From positions 18,417,501-18,481,500 of the forward strand of contig NC_087151.1 of NCBI RefSeq assembly GCF_035594125.1: 64,000 nucleotides of DNA, written 5' to 3'. Source of the stretch: Scylla paramamosain. Its lineage: Eukaryota; Arthropoda; Malacostraca; Decapoda; Portunidae. Below, in pieces: positions 11,643 to 24,320 of this stretch. The notes under the pieces were generated by a model that saw only the letters and a list, made by a program, of their open reading frames with translations, was not told where the DNA came from and did no database searches. The stretch's first letter is position 1. Every line of letters begins with the position of its first letter. Both the position numbers and the translations under genes were made by a program.

Positions 11643-14600
11643 CTTCCAATATGAGGAAATTAAACGACCTTACCAGAAATCTGTGTTTTGAGTGTTTTTA
11701 GCATGTTAGGCACCAAAACGATAAATAATAAGGAATTCACTCTATATGGGAATCCAAAACAAAGTTACTGAAAACGTGTCTTCTCAGTGTTTTACGTAGA
11801 AAAACGTTTAAACAGATGGAAACCAACCAATATCAAGAAATATAAAAACGTTACCAAAAAGGTATATTTTGAGTGTTTTTGAGCTTTTTACCTACAAAAA
11901 ACTTGAAAATTGATGCAAAGCACTCTATATTGGGAAACAAAAGGACATTGCAAGAAAAGTGTATAATGAGTGTTTTATAGTTCAAAAGAACCACAAAGCA
12001 AAAAACGCAAAAAACTCGTGTATATGGAGAAATTTCCTAGATACCAAAATGCTGAAACTCATGAATAACACTCTTAATTGAGAAACAGAACAACCTTACT
12101 AAATGCGTGTATTTTGAGTGCTTTTCACATTCTTAGTTACCAAAACCCCAAATTGCATGCGAAACCACCTTTATGTGAGAAAAAAATGACATTACCAGAA
12201 AAGTGTCTTTTAAGTGTTTTTAAGCATGATAGGCAATAAAGCACTAAAATGCAGGGAATCATATTACATTGGAATAACACCAATTTATACCAAAAACTTG
12301 CCTTTAAGTGTTTTTGAGCTCCTTATAATACAAAACTGCTAAAACGCATGGAAAACACACTTTATGGAGAAAAAGAATAACATTACCAAAAACATGTATT
12401 TTCAGTGTTTTTCATCATGTTATCTATAAAAACGCTTAAATACATGCAAAGAACATTATGTTTGGGAAACAAAAGGACATAACGAGAAACGTGTATTATG
12501 AGTGTTTTTTAAGTTCCTTAAGTACCAAAAAGCTAAAACCCACAAATAACACTCTTTATTTAGAAAATATAAAAAAAAAATAAAAAAATTAAAAAATAGG
12601 AATTTTCTTTTTTTTTTTTTTTGTTATTCATCTTCATAGGTACCGAGATGCCAAAATTCTGGGGAAATTCAGGGCAATCATATGATAAAACAATATTATC
12701 AAAAAAGTTAATTTCAGCTTTTTTTCGGACTGTTATGTACCAAACCCTAAAGTGCATGCAAAGCCTCCTATATGAGGAAATTAAACGACCTTACCAGAAA
12801 TCTGTTTTGAGTGTTTTTTAGCATGTTAGGCACCAAAACGATAAATAATAAGGAACTCACTCTATATGGGAATCTAAAACAAATTTACTGAAAACGTGTC
12901 TTCTCAGTGTTTTACATAGAAAAACGCTAAAACGGATGCAAAGCAACCAATATCAAGAAATAGAAAAACGTTACTAAAAAGGTATATTTTGAGTGTTTTT
13001 GAGCTTGTTACCTACAAAAAAACGCAAAAATTGATACAAAGCACTCTATATTTTAAAACAAAAGGACATTGCAAGAAAAGTGTATAATGAGTGTTTTATA
13101 GTTCAAAAGAACCACAAAGCAAAAAACGCAAAATCTCGTGTATATGGAGAGGTTTCCTAGATACCAAAATGCTAAAACTCATGTATAACACTCTTAATTG
13201 AGAAACAGAAAAACCTTACTAAATGCGTGTATTTTGAGTGCTTTTAACATTCTTAGTTACCAAAACCCCAAATTGCATGCGAAAATAGATTTGTGGGAAA
13301 AAAAAAAGATTTACCAGAAAAGTGTCTTTTGAGTGTTTTTGAGCGTGTTAGGCAATAAAGCACTAAAAACCAAGGCAAACACATTACACTGGAATAAAAC
13401 CAATTTTTAACAAGAACTTGCCTTTAAGTGTTTTTGAGTTCCTTATATACCAAAACACTAAAACGCATGCAAAATACACTTCATGGTGAAACAGAAGAAC
13501 ATTACCAAAAACAAGTATTTTGAGTGTTTTTGATCATGTTACTAATGAAAACGCTTAAATACATGCAAAGAACACTATTTTTTGGGAAACGAAAGGACAT
13601 TATGAGAAACGTGTATTATGAGTGTTTTTAAGTTCATTAAGTACCAAAAAAGCTAAAACCCACAAATAACACTCTTTATAGAGAATAAAAAAAAAGAAAA
13701 GAAAATATAATCTTTTTTTTTTTTTTTTTTTATCTTCATAGGTACTAGGATGCTTCTCCATAAAGGAGTTTTTTTTCATGCGTTTTAGCGTTTTGGTTTG
13801 TAAGGAGGTCAAAAACACTTCAAGGCAAGTTCTTGGTAAAAGTTGATTTTATTCCCATGTAATGTGATTGCCCTGTTTTTTTTCTGATTTATTGCCTAAC
13901 ACGCTCAAAAACACTCAAAAGACACTTCTAGTAATGTCATTTTTTTCCAACATAGTTTCGCGTGCTATTTGGGGTTTTGCTAAGAATGTGAAAAACACTC
14001 AAAATATACGCATTTTTGTAAGGTTGTTCTGTTTCTCAATTAATATTGTTATTCATGAGTTTCAGCATTTTGGTATCTCAGAAACTTGTTTATATACACG
14101 AGTATTTGCGTTTTTTGCCTTGTGGTTCTTGTGAACCACAAGTTCTTTTCCTCAAAAATAATGGCACTCATTATACACCTTTCTCGTTATGTCTTTTTGT
14201 TTTCCAATAGGGAGTGCTTTGCATCTATTTTCACGTTTTTTTGTAGGTAACAAGCTCAAAAACACTCAAAATATACCTTTTTGGTAATGTTATTTTATTT
14301 CTTCTTATTGGTTGGTTTGCATCCGTTTTAGCATTTTTCTACGTAAAACACCGAAAAGACACTTTTTCAGTAATTTTGTTTTAGATTCCCATATAGAGTG
14401 ACTTGCATGTTATTTACCGTTAGGGTGCCTAACAAGCTGAAAAACACTCATAAGACAGTTTTCTGGCAAAGACGTTTAATTTCCCGATATAGGTGGCTTT
14501 GCATGCACTTTTAGGCATCTTGGTACCTATGAAGATAAATAAAGAAAAATAAAAAAAACTATTTTTTAATTTTTTATTTATTTGTTTATTTTTTCTCAAT

Positions 14601-15981
14601 AAAGAGCGTTATTTGTGGGATTTACCTTTTTGGTACTTAAGGAACTAAAAAACACTCATAATACACGTTTCTCGTAATGTCCTTTCGTTTCCCAAACATA
14701 AGGTTCTTTGCATGTATTTAAGCGTTTTTATAGATAACATGATCAAAAACACTCAAAATACAAGGTTTTGGTAATATTATTCTGTTTCTCCATAAAGTGT
14801 GTTTTGCATGCGTTTTAGCAGTTTTGTATATAAGGAGCTGAAAAACACTTAAAGGCAAGTTCTTGGTAAAAAATGGTTTTATTCCAATGTAATGTGATTG
14901 TCCTGCTTTTGAGTGGTTTATTACCTATCACGTTGAAAAACACTCAAAAGACACTTTTCTGGTAAAGTCTTTTTTTTTCCCCACAAAGCTATTTTCGCAT
15001 GTAATTTGGGGTTTTTGGTAACTAAGAATGTGAAAAGCACTCAAAATACACACATTTAGTAAGGTTGTTCTGTTTTTCAATTAAGAGTGTTATTCATGAG
15101 TTTCAGCATTTTGGTATCTAAGAAATCTCTCCATATACACGAGTTTTTGCGTTGTTTGCTTTGTGGTTCTTTTGAACTATAAAACACTCATTATACACTT
15201 TTCTTGCAATGTCCTTTTGTTTCCCAATATAGAGTGCTTTGCATCAATTTTCGCGTTTTTGTAGGTAAAAAGCTCAAAAACACCCAAAATATACCTTTTT
15301 GGTAACGTTTTTCTATTTCTTAATATTGGTTGGTTTGCATCCGTTTTAACGTTTTTCTACGTAAAACACTGAGAAGACACGTTTTCAGTAACTTTATTTT
15401 GGATTCCCATATAGAGTGAGTTCCTTATTATATATCGTTTTGGTGCCTAACATGCTTAAAAACACACAAAACACAGATTTCTGGTAAGGTCGTTTAATTT
15501 CCTCATATTGGAGGCTTTGCATGCACTTTAGCGTTTAGTACTTAACAGTTCGAAAAAAAAAAAGCTGAAATTAACTTTTTTGATAATATTCTCTTATCAC
15601 ATAATTGCCCTGAATTTTCCCAGAATTTTGGCATCTCGGTACCTATGAAGATGAATAACAAAAAAAAAAAATCCTATTTATTTTATCTTTTTATTTCTTA
15701 TTGTCTAAATAAAGTGTTATTTGTGGGTTTTAGCTTTTTGGTACTTAACGAACTTATAAAAACACTCATAATACACGTTTCTCGTAATGTCCTTTTGTTT
15801 CCCAAACATAATGTTCTTTGCATGTACTTAAGCGTTTTTATAGATCACATGATCAAAAACACTCAAAATACATGTTTTTGGTAATGTTATTCTGTTTCTC
15901 CATAAAGTTTGTTTTGCATGCGTTTTAGCGGTTTGGTATACAAGGGGTTAAAAAATACTTAAAGGCAAGTTCTTCGTAAAA
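11643..15981. repeat. AT-rich satellite array, head-to-head
   Basis: Tandem monomers of about 93-97 bp, each marked by GAGTGTTTTT followed by a G/C-poor body with motifs such as AAAACGCTAAAACGCATGC and ACATTACCAGAAA. Monomer types recur in the same order after about 1.12 kb (for example the AACGATAAATAATAAGGAA type at 11717 and 12838), indicating a higher-order repeat of roughly ten monomers. Orientation flips near 13740, and the right half is the diverged inverse of the left half. No coding capacity. It is flanked on both sides by inverted host-gene sequence. Confidence 0.88.
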
Positions 15982-16183
15982 GTGATGAAATTATTCCTTT
16001 GAAAGTATTGATGGCTGATCTCTTTCTATAGGTGAGGGTTAGTGTTCTCTACTGTACCAAATACTGAACTATATTTTTTACTATTTCTCCATCTGTATCC
16101 TACCCAGTAATGGTAATAGACTGAGGAACTCCCCACCTTTGTTAATTTTTACTAAGTATTGTCCTAGTGGTAATCAGCTGCAG

Positions 16184-16340
16184 CATTGATTTGTTTAGGA
16201 GTTGGATATCTGAGAATGAGTGGTTATTGGCACCAAGTGCAGCTCAGTTGTGGGTAACTCCAGTTGTTGGGAACATTCCATGGTACACAGATGGTGGGAT
16301 AGTCTTGCCTTGGACTCTTGCAAATGTGTACTATGTCCCA
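16184..16340 (+). CDS. Host exon Y, copy 2
   Basis: 157 bases, open, preceded by CTGCAG and followed by GTGAGT. It encodes the WISENEW and VVGNIPWY variants. The first base completes a codon (phase 2 start) and the end is phase 0, which fits exon Z downstream. The protein is rich in Trp and Pro with no clear transmembrane segment. I do not recognise the family. Confidence 0.6.
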
Positions 16341-16937
16341 GTGAGTTTTTTTTTTTTTTTTACATGAATCCCAAGTTTATTTAGGCATTTCAGGGACTTA
16401 TTGTGGGTGATGGAGATCTCCACAGCACTCTTCTCTTGGTTGGTGGGTAGCTGTTGAAAAATTCATATAAATAGAGATGTCAGATGTAGGTAAAATAGAG
16501 AAATGTTGATTTGATTGTGAACTAAATCCCACAACTTATATTATCTTTGATAAGAAAGGTTTCGTTTAGACCATGAAAATTGGATAAATGAAGCTGAGCA
16601 TTATTTTACTGCAACAAGAAGGCACACAAAGTGAAGGAGATCGCATACTTGACTTTAGTTTGTTGTTCCTTTGATGGGGAACTTGTATCATTGTTAAAAG
16701 CTTAAAACCTGTAAAATAGCATGGATCCATCTGAATCTTTATTCAGTCAAAAGTTTATATGATGTGTAGACTATTCAAGCTTACCAGCCTGGAGCCTGGA
16801 GCCTGCTTGTTGTAGAGTTGTCCTATGTTCTGTAGATTTGCTTGATATTATAAACAATTATGATAAAATTTTTGTAAACAATTTTGTTCTTTATTTCTTT
16901 CAGTATCAGATTCAGTATTTTCTCCATCTTAGGGCAG

Positions 16938-17087
16938 CATATATTTTCAACACAGAGTGAGGGCAGTGTCATTCCTCCTGTCCACTACCCCAACTTCTAC
17001 TCCCAACACTACCACAACAATGAGCGGTCTGGTGTGGTGGCTGAGGATTCTTTTGAAGAGGACAATGCTTCTGCTTCATCTGAGCAG
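16938..17087 (+). CDS. Host exon Z, copy 2
   Basis: 150 bases (50 codons, phase 0 to 0) between a CAG acceptor after a pyrimidine-rich run and a CAG/GTCAGA donor. It encodes a polar segment with a His/Tyr-rich part (PNFYSQHYH) followed by an acidic Ser-rich tail (EDSFEEDNASASSEQ), looking like a linker or disordered region. Its phase matches exon Y, supporting splicing of Y to Z. Confidence 0.6.
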
Positions 17088-17576
<489 letters not shown>

Positions 17577-17831
17577 GTTTGTGAGCCAAGCATACTGATC
17601 ATTACACTATCATGTGTAGTTTTAATATGTAATTTAGATCAAGGACAGTGCAGTGATAGAGGAAAAATTATTCACTAGATTTTTTCAGAGAAGTTTTATG
17701 ACATAAAGGATTAAATGAACGATCAGTATATATATTGGCTCACTAGCTGCATCTCTTTAACACAGAAAGCTTTCACTAATTATCTCGGCCCAATTCATTA
17801 AGTGCATCGCTGTTGTGGGAGGGAAGATATG

Positions 17832-18161
17832 CAGTGTTTCCTTGCCATCTGTGGGAGTTACATTCCAGAGCCTCCTGCAAATAATTAAAATCTGTGAATA
17901 TGGGAAACCATTCTTATAAGGATCAGAACTACCTATATTTATAGTTTAAACCTTAAACTATGCATCTCACATTTACTAAGCAATTCACTTTAAGACAATA
18001 AAAAACAGTTATTATATGTATAGTACATGATATTTTAATTAAAATACAGTGCACTATATAATAAAAGGGGAATAAGTTGATATGTACAATAAACCCTTGA
18101 TATAATGAACTTCTATTTACCAAATTTCAGGTATAACAACCTATTTAAGGCTGCTGTCTCC

Positions 18162-18237
<76 letters not shown>

Positions 18238-18463
18238 CACATATATAGCAAATTTTCATCTCAAATGACCCACTCTCCCCCCATATGTGTTCGTTATATC
18301 TTGGGTTACTGTAATTTATAACTGAAAGAATAATTTGGGCTCTTTGGACTGAAAGACTGATCTGGTGGTGACAGCTGGCAACTCTGAAAACTCCCCATTA
18401 GTTAGGTTAGGTTAGGGAAAACTCTGCAAATATGCAAAACCATGAATATGTGAGGGAACGCTG
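17832..18463. mobile_element. Outer Tigger-like MITE, complete copy
   Basis: Left end CAGTGTTTCCTTGCCAT; inverted right end CAGCGTTCCCTCACATA. A pogo-like MITE is nested inside at 18087-18311. No ORF. Confidence 0.5.
18087..18311. mobile_element. Pogo-like MITE, short-core copy
   Basis: Same terminal inverted repeats and TA flanks as the copy at 198-690. The core is a single CT block (18165-18234, about 70 bp). Confidence 0.68.
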
Positions 18464-18559
18464 ATATATGCTATCTCTTATTTGTTGTAAATGTATTCCA
18501 TTCTATTGGCATAGAACGATAGGAAAATGGCATCAAGGAAGTAGGGATGCCACCAAACT

Positions 18560-18830
18560 TTATGAGACTAGACATAACCTTGCACATAGAATTGCTGAAC
18601 ATAAAGGTATTTCTCCTTGAACTAATAATCAACCAGCTGTTCCATCATTTTCAGCAATAAGTCCCCATTCACATGAACATGATCATCCCTTTTTGTGACA
18701 AAGTTTTTAGAATACTACACAAGACAGAGTCCAATATGGATACAAAATTATTAGAGGCAATATATATTAAACACATAAATCCAGTACTGAATAATAACTT
18801 AACATCAAGTCAATCACATATTGTAAGATA
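18560..18830 (+). pseudogene. Penelope-like GIY-YIG endonuclease relic 1
   Basis: With one stop and one frameshift the frame reads ETRHNLAHRIAEHKG, then FSAISPHSHEHDHPF, then RILHKTESNMDTKLLEAIYI and NPVLNNNLTSSQSHIVR with a stop. This is the order of the C-terminal GIY-YIG domain of Penelope-like retroelements (the R..EH block, the HS..H.H block, the LLE..YI block). The GIY and YIG strands and the whole RT are missing upstream. A direct repeat-like PLE terminal motif may follow at 19052-19110 (CTGCCTGCAG, GCAAAAC, AATAAAG). Confidence 0.6.
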
Positions 18831-19283
<453 letters not shown>

Positions 19284-19569
19284 TTGTCTTCATAATGCTC
19301 TTCATTGGCACTTGAAGCATGCATCACACTTTTGTATGATTGATCGTATAATTTTTCCTGAGTGGCCCAATCACCCACACTATCACATTCACTATCCAAG
19401 TCCTTCCTTCTGCCTTGACACATGCACTGTAATGATGGAACAGTATTTTTCTGTATGTCACAACTAGATAAGTGTAATCAACTAGGTTAACACACACACA
19501 CATACAGGTATTTTTGAGGGCTTCAAGGAAGAGGATCTCAATGTAACTCATACAAATACATGAATGTGG

Positions 19570-21439
19570 ATAACTAAAGAAGAAAATGTGAAAATACAAG
19601 AAGCTTAACAGCAATGATAAAGGCATGGAAGGAAGAAACAGAAGTGGGTGGCGACAATGTAAAAAAGATATCCAATGATATAATAGAGATGGAAAGGGAA
19701 AAAGAAAACAAAGAACTGAGAAGAGGTGACAAAAATAGTGGACTTAAATAAGAAATACTGTGAAGAGATTAAGAAACTCAAGAAAGAGAATGAAGAATTA
19801 AAGAAAACTTTGCAAGAGAGGTTAGGGTTGGAGGAGTGAGAGTTAGTTACAGAGGAAGTCAAAGGTTGGAAAGAGAGAGAACAGCAAAAGGTGGACATGG
19901 AGGACATAACAAGGCAACAGCAACAGAAACAACAAGGATATGGAAAAGCAAGTGATTAAAATAATAAAGGAAAAAAGTAATCTTGTGAGAGACACAGTAC
20001 AGAGAAAGATGTGTATGGTGGTATTTGGGGTCAAGGAAAAGAACCTACCCATGAAAACAGCTAGAGAGAAAGAAGTGAAAAGAACTAAGGAAATTATAGC
20101 AGAAGTGGCAGAGGAAGGAGAGGGGAGAGTCGAACAAATTGAAGAGGTTTACAGGATCGGAAAGTATGACAAAAATAGAACAAAACCAATGTAAAACAAG
20201 AATCATGTCACAAACAGCAGCAGAACATGTCTTGCAAAGAACAGGAAAATTGGCAAAAGCAAAAGGATTGAAGGAAATATGGATAAAAAGAGACATGAAC
20301 GAAGAATAGAGAAGTAAACTAAAAGTCAAAAAATGAATAGAGAACACAGGAAAGTTGTGGACATGAAAGTGAGGAAATGGTGGCACAAAGATGCCACACA
20401 AGACCACCAAATAGAAGTTTAAAGATTATGTATACTAATGTAGATGGTTTGGTGTCCAGCCTACTGGAACTTGAAGACTATTTAAAGAACAATAAGCCAG
20501 ATGTGGTATGTTTAACAGGAACCAAACTAGAAGAGGAAATAAAGTTGGGATTTGCAAAGGAAGGATACAGTACATGGAAGAGGGACAGAAAAGGAAAGGG
20601 AAGAGAAGTGATGATATTGGTAAGAAAAGGATATTGTTGTTGAGGAAGTGGAATATGGTGATGGAATGGTAGAAACAATGAGTGTTGTGATTAAGATCAA
20701 AAGATGTGAAAAAAGGAAAATCATTGTGAAATACATACCACCAAAAACTAATGCATGGTAGACTAATAAATTCAAAAGTATGCAACTAGAAACAAAAAAA
20801 TAGTATGGAGGAAATGATAAGGAAAGGTAACAAAGTACTCTTAGTAGGTGACTTCAACACTAAAAGAATTAACTGAGAGGAGATGGAAGTAACAGAAAAT
20901 GTTGGGTCATGGAGTGAAGAACTTATGCAAACCATGATGATGAATACAACGAGACAGTGGGTGAATGAGCCTATAAGATGTAGAAGAGAAGAAGAACCAT
21001 CACAGCTGGATTTAATGTTTATGAAAACCCCAGAAAGTAGACCAAGTATACATTGTCTGAGTTCAATGGGAAGAAGTGATCATGTGACAATAGAGATAGT
21101 ACTACAGGAGGAAACAGTGTTGCACAGGAAAGAACAATACAGAAATTGGAGACAGAACTATGCTAAGTTAAACTTTGCAGAGCTTAGTAAGTTTTATTGA
21201 AAAATTAAATGGAAAGAGCAATTTGAAGGTAAAGTAGTGCAAGAAAAATATGAGATATTTTTGAGCAAGTATAGAGAGAGGATGCAACAGTTTGTACGGT
21301 TATAAAATGAAAATTGGGAAACAAGAACGGTATAATGGCAGGTGTGTAGAAGCAAATAAGAAAAAGGACAGGACATGGAAGAAAATGGCTATGGCCTGTT
21401 TTAAGACTATACAAGTGGAAATACCCTGGTCTGAGGCAA

Positions 21440-21440
<1 letters not shown>
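19570..21440 (+). pseudogene. CR1-like retrotransposon relic: coiled coil and endonuclease
   Basis: Purine-rich strand. In shifting frames it gives a Lys/Glu coiled coil (EEIKKLKKENEELKKTL, near 19770), a second Lys/Glu-rich part (19940-20194, ending EEVYRIGKYDKNRTKPM), an AP-endonuclease start (KIMYTNVDGLVSSLLELEDY, then PDVVCLTGTKLEEE, 20377-20643), a GDFN-like GDFNTKRINW near 20850, and the SDH block (MGRSDHVTIEI, 20883-21200). The expected catalytic Glu context LTETK reads LTGTK. Many stops make it dead. Part of an RT linker from the same clade lies at 23090-23290. Confidence 0.65.

Positions 21441-21442
<2 letters not shown>

Positions 21443-21496
<54 letters not shown>
21443..21496. repeat. 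(CT)n microsatellite
   Basis: Pure CT interrupting the CR1-like relic. Confidence 0.96.
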
Positions 21497-21499
<3 letters not shown>

Positions 21500-21645
21500 C
21501 AAAAAATAAAAAAGGTGGAGAAACAAGGGGAAAGGGAGATGAATGAACAGAAGGTAGCCAAAATCAAATTTGTACATTTGTGTGTGTTTGCATTTGTTTC
21601 TTATTTGTATTTTCACAGATTGACCCAAATCTAAATTACCATTTT

Positions 21646-21772
<127 letters not shown>

Positions 21773-21787
21773 CAAATACCTACTAAC

Positions 21788-22114
21788 CTGGAAAGTGGAG
21801 TCCTTGATGATAAATTGGCTGGGATCAGCAGGGTGAACTGTGGCAGAAGTTTGGTGCATGGCAAATATGGCTTCAGGATGAGTAAATGGAGAGGCAGGAG
21901 GGAGTGATGGTTGTGGGGGAGATGATGAGTGAGCAGAAGGTGAGAAGGATGAGGAGAAAAAAGGTGATGGTGCAGAGAATGATGAGGAATGGACTAATGG
22001 GGAAGGGGAAATGTGAGATAATTTTGAGGACTCAAAGGCAGTAATAACAGGTGGTGTAGTGCTGAGGTGAGTATGGTCTGAGGCATGGCCAGGAGCTGCT
22101 GTATGACCAGATTT
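21788..22114 (-). CDS. Candidate Ser/Pro-rich host exon
   Basis: On the minus strand 327 bases (109 codons) stay open between an AAATTCAG acceptor and a CAG/GTTAGT donor, phase 0 to 0. In-frame stops lie just outside both splice sites, as for a real exon. The product is Ser/Pro/His-rich (for example SSSFSAPSPFFSSSFSPSAH) and ends in a more ordered DPSQFIIKDSTFQ. Low complexity suggests a disordered linker. No family is recognised, and the exon has no partner elsewhere in the window. A chance ORF in compositionally skewed DNA is the alternative. Confidence 0.4.
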
Positions 22115-22635
22115 CTGAATTTCCAGTCAAAGTGTCTGGCTAAGAGTTGGAGATCTGGCAGAGAAGCTGTGGCCAGAGGAAGGAGGCTTGGCTGCTGCAC
22201 CAGACCCATAGACCACATCTTTGGAGTGGCTTTGGCCTTGAGGTGCAGCCAGGTAGCTGTAGCTCACCACCTGCCAGAGAAAAGCTTTTTTAACCTCACT
22301 GCCTGCCAGGGAAGAGCTTTTTTAATTTCCATTTTAATCTTACATGATTAAGGTCATATGATTAATAGTTATACCATCTTCTGTATATCTAGCCTGGAGG
22401 TTGAGATGTGATGGAATGGTTCCAAATGTGAATGTATACCATATTAAATCCTTGTCTCTACTTTCCTCCAAATGAGATCCATGGGCCTTGTAAAAAAAAG
22501 TTGGGAGTCCAATCTTTTAAAACTAGTAACTCTAATATTAGAGATTTGAGAGACAGAATGAAGCATAATTAAAGCTTTGATAAGCATTTATAAATCTGTA
22601 CATTCTTTCAATTTTTTTTCACCATTTTTGAATGG
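22115..22635. other. Non-coding stretch, nothing recognised
   Basis: AT-rich sequence with no sustained frame. A weak imperfect repeat of CTGCCAGRGAARAGCTTTTTTAA occurs twice near 22270-22325. Confidence 0.5.
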
Positions 22636-23140
22636 CATATTGGAGTGATTTGAGTCAGAAATAACAATTTTGAACACTTTTGTTTCTATTTGTTGGTAAT
22701 GTGTAATACCACTGATGAGAGACAAACTTTGTGCTTGGAAGGAAAGAACTGACACCCTTTCTCTATAAATTCTGCTTCACTGCATGCCACAAGTTTTATA
22801 ATTTATATCAGAACTATTTCTAGACTAACCACTTCATAAGCATAATCATTTTGTCATCACAGTTTTCACTATGCTGCCTTATCACCATTGTGCTACAGTG
22901 ATCTCAGATGCTTCTGATTTCATAATGAAAGTTAGGGTTCACTTTAAAACCAGTTGACAACTGATAGTCTAAATTCCAATCCAAGAAATGAATTTTGTAT
23001 CATCAATGAATGAAAGTGCTTGATTGTTCTACAAGTTTGGTGAGGATTGAGGTTGCTGGTTAGTTCTGGGGAGTAGATTAGTAAAATTCTGAAGAAGTAT
23101 TTTTTAACTGTCTTCACCCAGGAAAACATGCAGGAAATGC
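22636..23140. repeat. 505-bp inverted repeat, left arm
   Basis: Pairs with 23816-24320 with a constant coordinate sum of 46956, so there is no net indel along the arm. The inner end lies in the RT-linker frame of the CR1-like relic. Confidence 0.93.
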
Positions 23141-23290
23141 TGGATAGTGAAATTTTTAGAGCAGAAGAGAATGAGAAGCTGAAAGATATTACCATAATTA
23201 AGGAGATAGTGGAACAGGTGATAGATAGGCTAAGAAAGTTCAAGACACCAAGACCAGATGAAATATATCCCAGAGTAGTTGGGTTTAGGA
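23090..23290 (+). pseudogene. CR1-like RT linker fragment
   Basis: Frame FLTVFTQENMQEMLDSEIF continues to VIDRLRKFKTPRPDEIYPRVV, the thumb-proximal PGPDEI(Y/H)PRVL block that opens the RT domain of CR1-like elements. It is cut at about 23290 by the terminal motif of a Penelope-like element. Confidence 0.6.
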
Positions 23291-23299
23291 AGGGGGATA

Positions 23300-23815
23300 A
23301 AAACCCAGGGAGGAGGTAGGATTCTTTTAATCTCTAACGTTTCAGCTGAATAGCCATCCTCAGAGAGACTGATTTACATGAGTGAAAACACACTATTTAT
23401 AACAACAAACAAAATTTTCTCATATGACATTCGTACAGAGTATTGCCATCCTGGCGTGTACCTCACCTAATTTTATTTTCCTAGTCAGGTGGCATTATCC
23501 GCCTACGTGACGAGCCTTTACTGGGGATTTTCCTTGTACCTGACCTGAGGGCCAATCTGGTGGAATTACCCGCCCACCTGATAAAACCTTCTCTGTGGTT
23601 AATTACTCCCCTAGTTGTTATGAGGGCTGCCTCTATAGCTTTTCTTATTCTTTTCTTCAATCCAACTTTAATTTCTTTAGCCTCTTCCCATTTTGGTAGG
23701 TGTTTACATTTTTCTATGTGCAATACAAGGGAGTTTGATGTGTTGCATTTTAAAACATCTTTCCTATGCTCTGCTATTCTTGTTTTAAGTCCCCTGCCTG
23801 TTTCTCCTATGTACT
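23300..23815 (-). pseudogene. Penelope-like GIY-YIG relic 2 with terminal motif
   Basis: On the minus strand 23481-23828 is open and reads YIGETGRGLKTRIAEHRKDV, then LHIEKCKHLPKWEEAKEI, then KAIEAALI and INHREGFIRWA: the YIG strand, the R..EH helix, the central His block and the catalytic-Glu helix (IEAALI) of the GIY-YIG nuclease of Penelope-like elements. The family usually has it C-terminal to the RT, which is absent here. Downstream on the same strand at about 23315-23375 the pattern CTGAGGATGGC ... CTGAAACG ... AATCCT resembles the conserved terminal repeat of these elements. Confidence 0.72.
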
Positions 23816-24320
23816 GCATTTCCTGCATGTTTTCCTGGGTGAAGACAGTTAAAAAATACTTCTTCAGAATTTTACTAATCTACTCCCCAGAACTAACCAG
23901 CAACCTCAATCCTCACCAAACTTGTAGAACAATCAAGCACTTTCATTCATTGATGATACAAAATTCATTTCTTGGATTGGAATTTAGACTATCAGTTGTC
24001 AACTGGTTTTAAAGTGAACCCTAACTTTCATTATGAAATCAGAAGCATCTGAGATCACTGTAGCACAATGGTGATAAGGCAGCATAGTGAAAACTGTGAT
24101 GACAAAATGATTATGCTTATGAAGTGGTTAGTCTAGAAATAGTTCTGATATAAATTATAAAACTTGTGGCATGCAGTGAAGCAGAATTTATAGAGAAAGG
24201 GTGTCAGTTCTTTCCTTCCAAGCACAAAGTTTGTCTCTCATCAGTGGTATTACACATTACCAACAAATAGAAACAAAAGTGTTCAAAATTGTTATTTCTG
24301 ACTCAAATCACTCCAATATG
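23816..24320. repeat. 505-bp inverted repeat, right arm
   Basis: Reverse complement of 22636-23140. The 675-bp spacer between the arms holds the CR1-like fragment and the GIY-YIG relic. Confidence 0.93.

Noticed and set aside
11643..15981. CRISPR-like array
   Set aside because: The near-100-bp units vary along their whole length with no constant repeat and unique spacer pattern; eukaryotic satellite fits better.
23315..23375. Hammerhead ribozyme on the minus strand (CTGAGGA, short stem, GAAAC)
   Set aside because: The CUGANGA and GAAA boxes and a 4-bp stem II can be drawn, but no GUH cleavage site closes stem III at the expected place. Treated only as the Penelope-like terminal motif.
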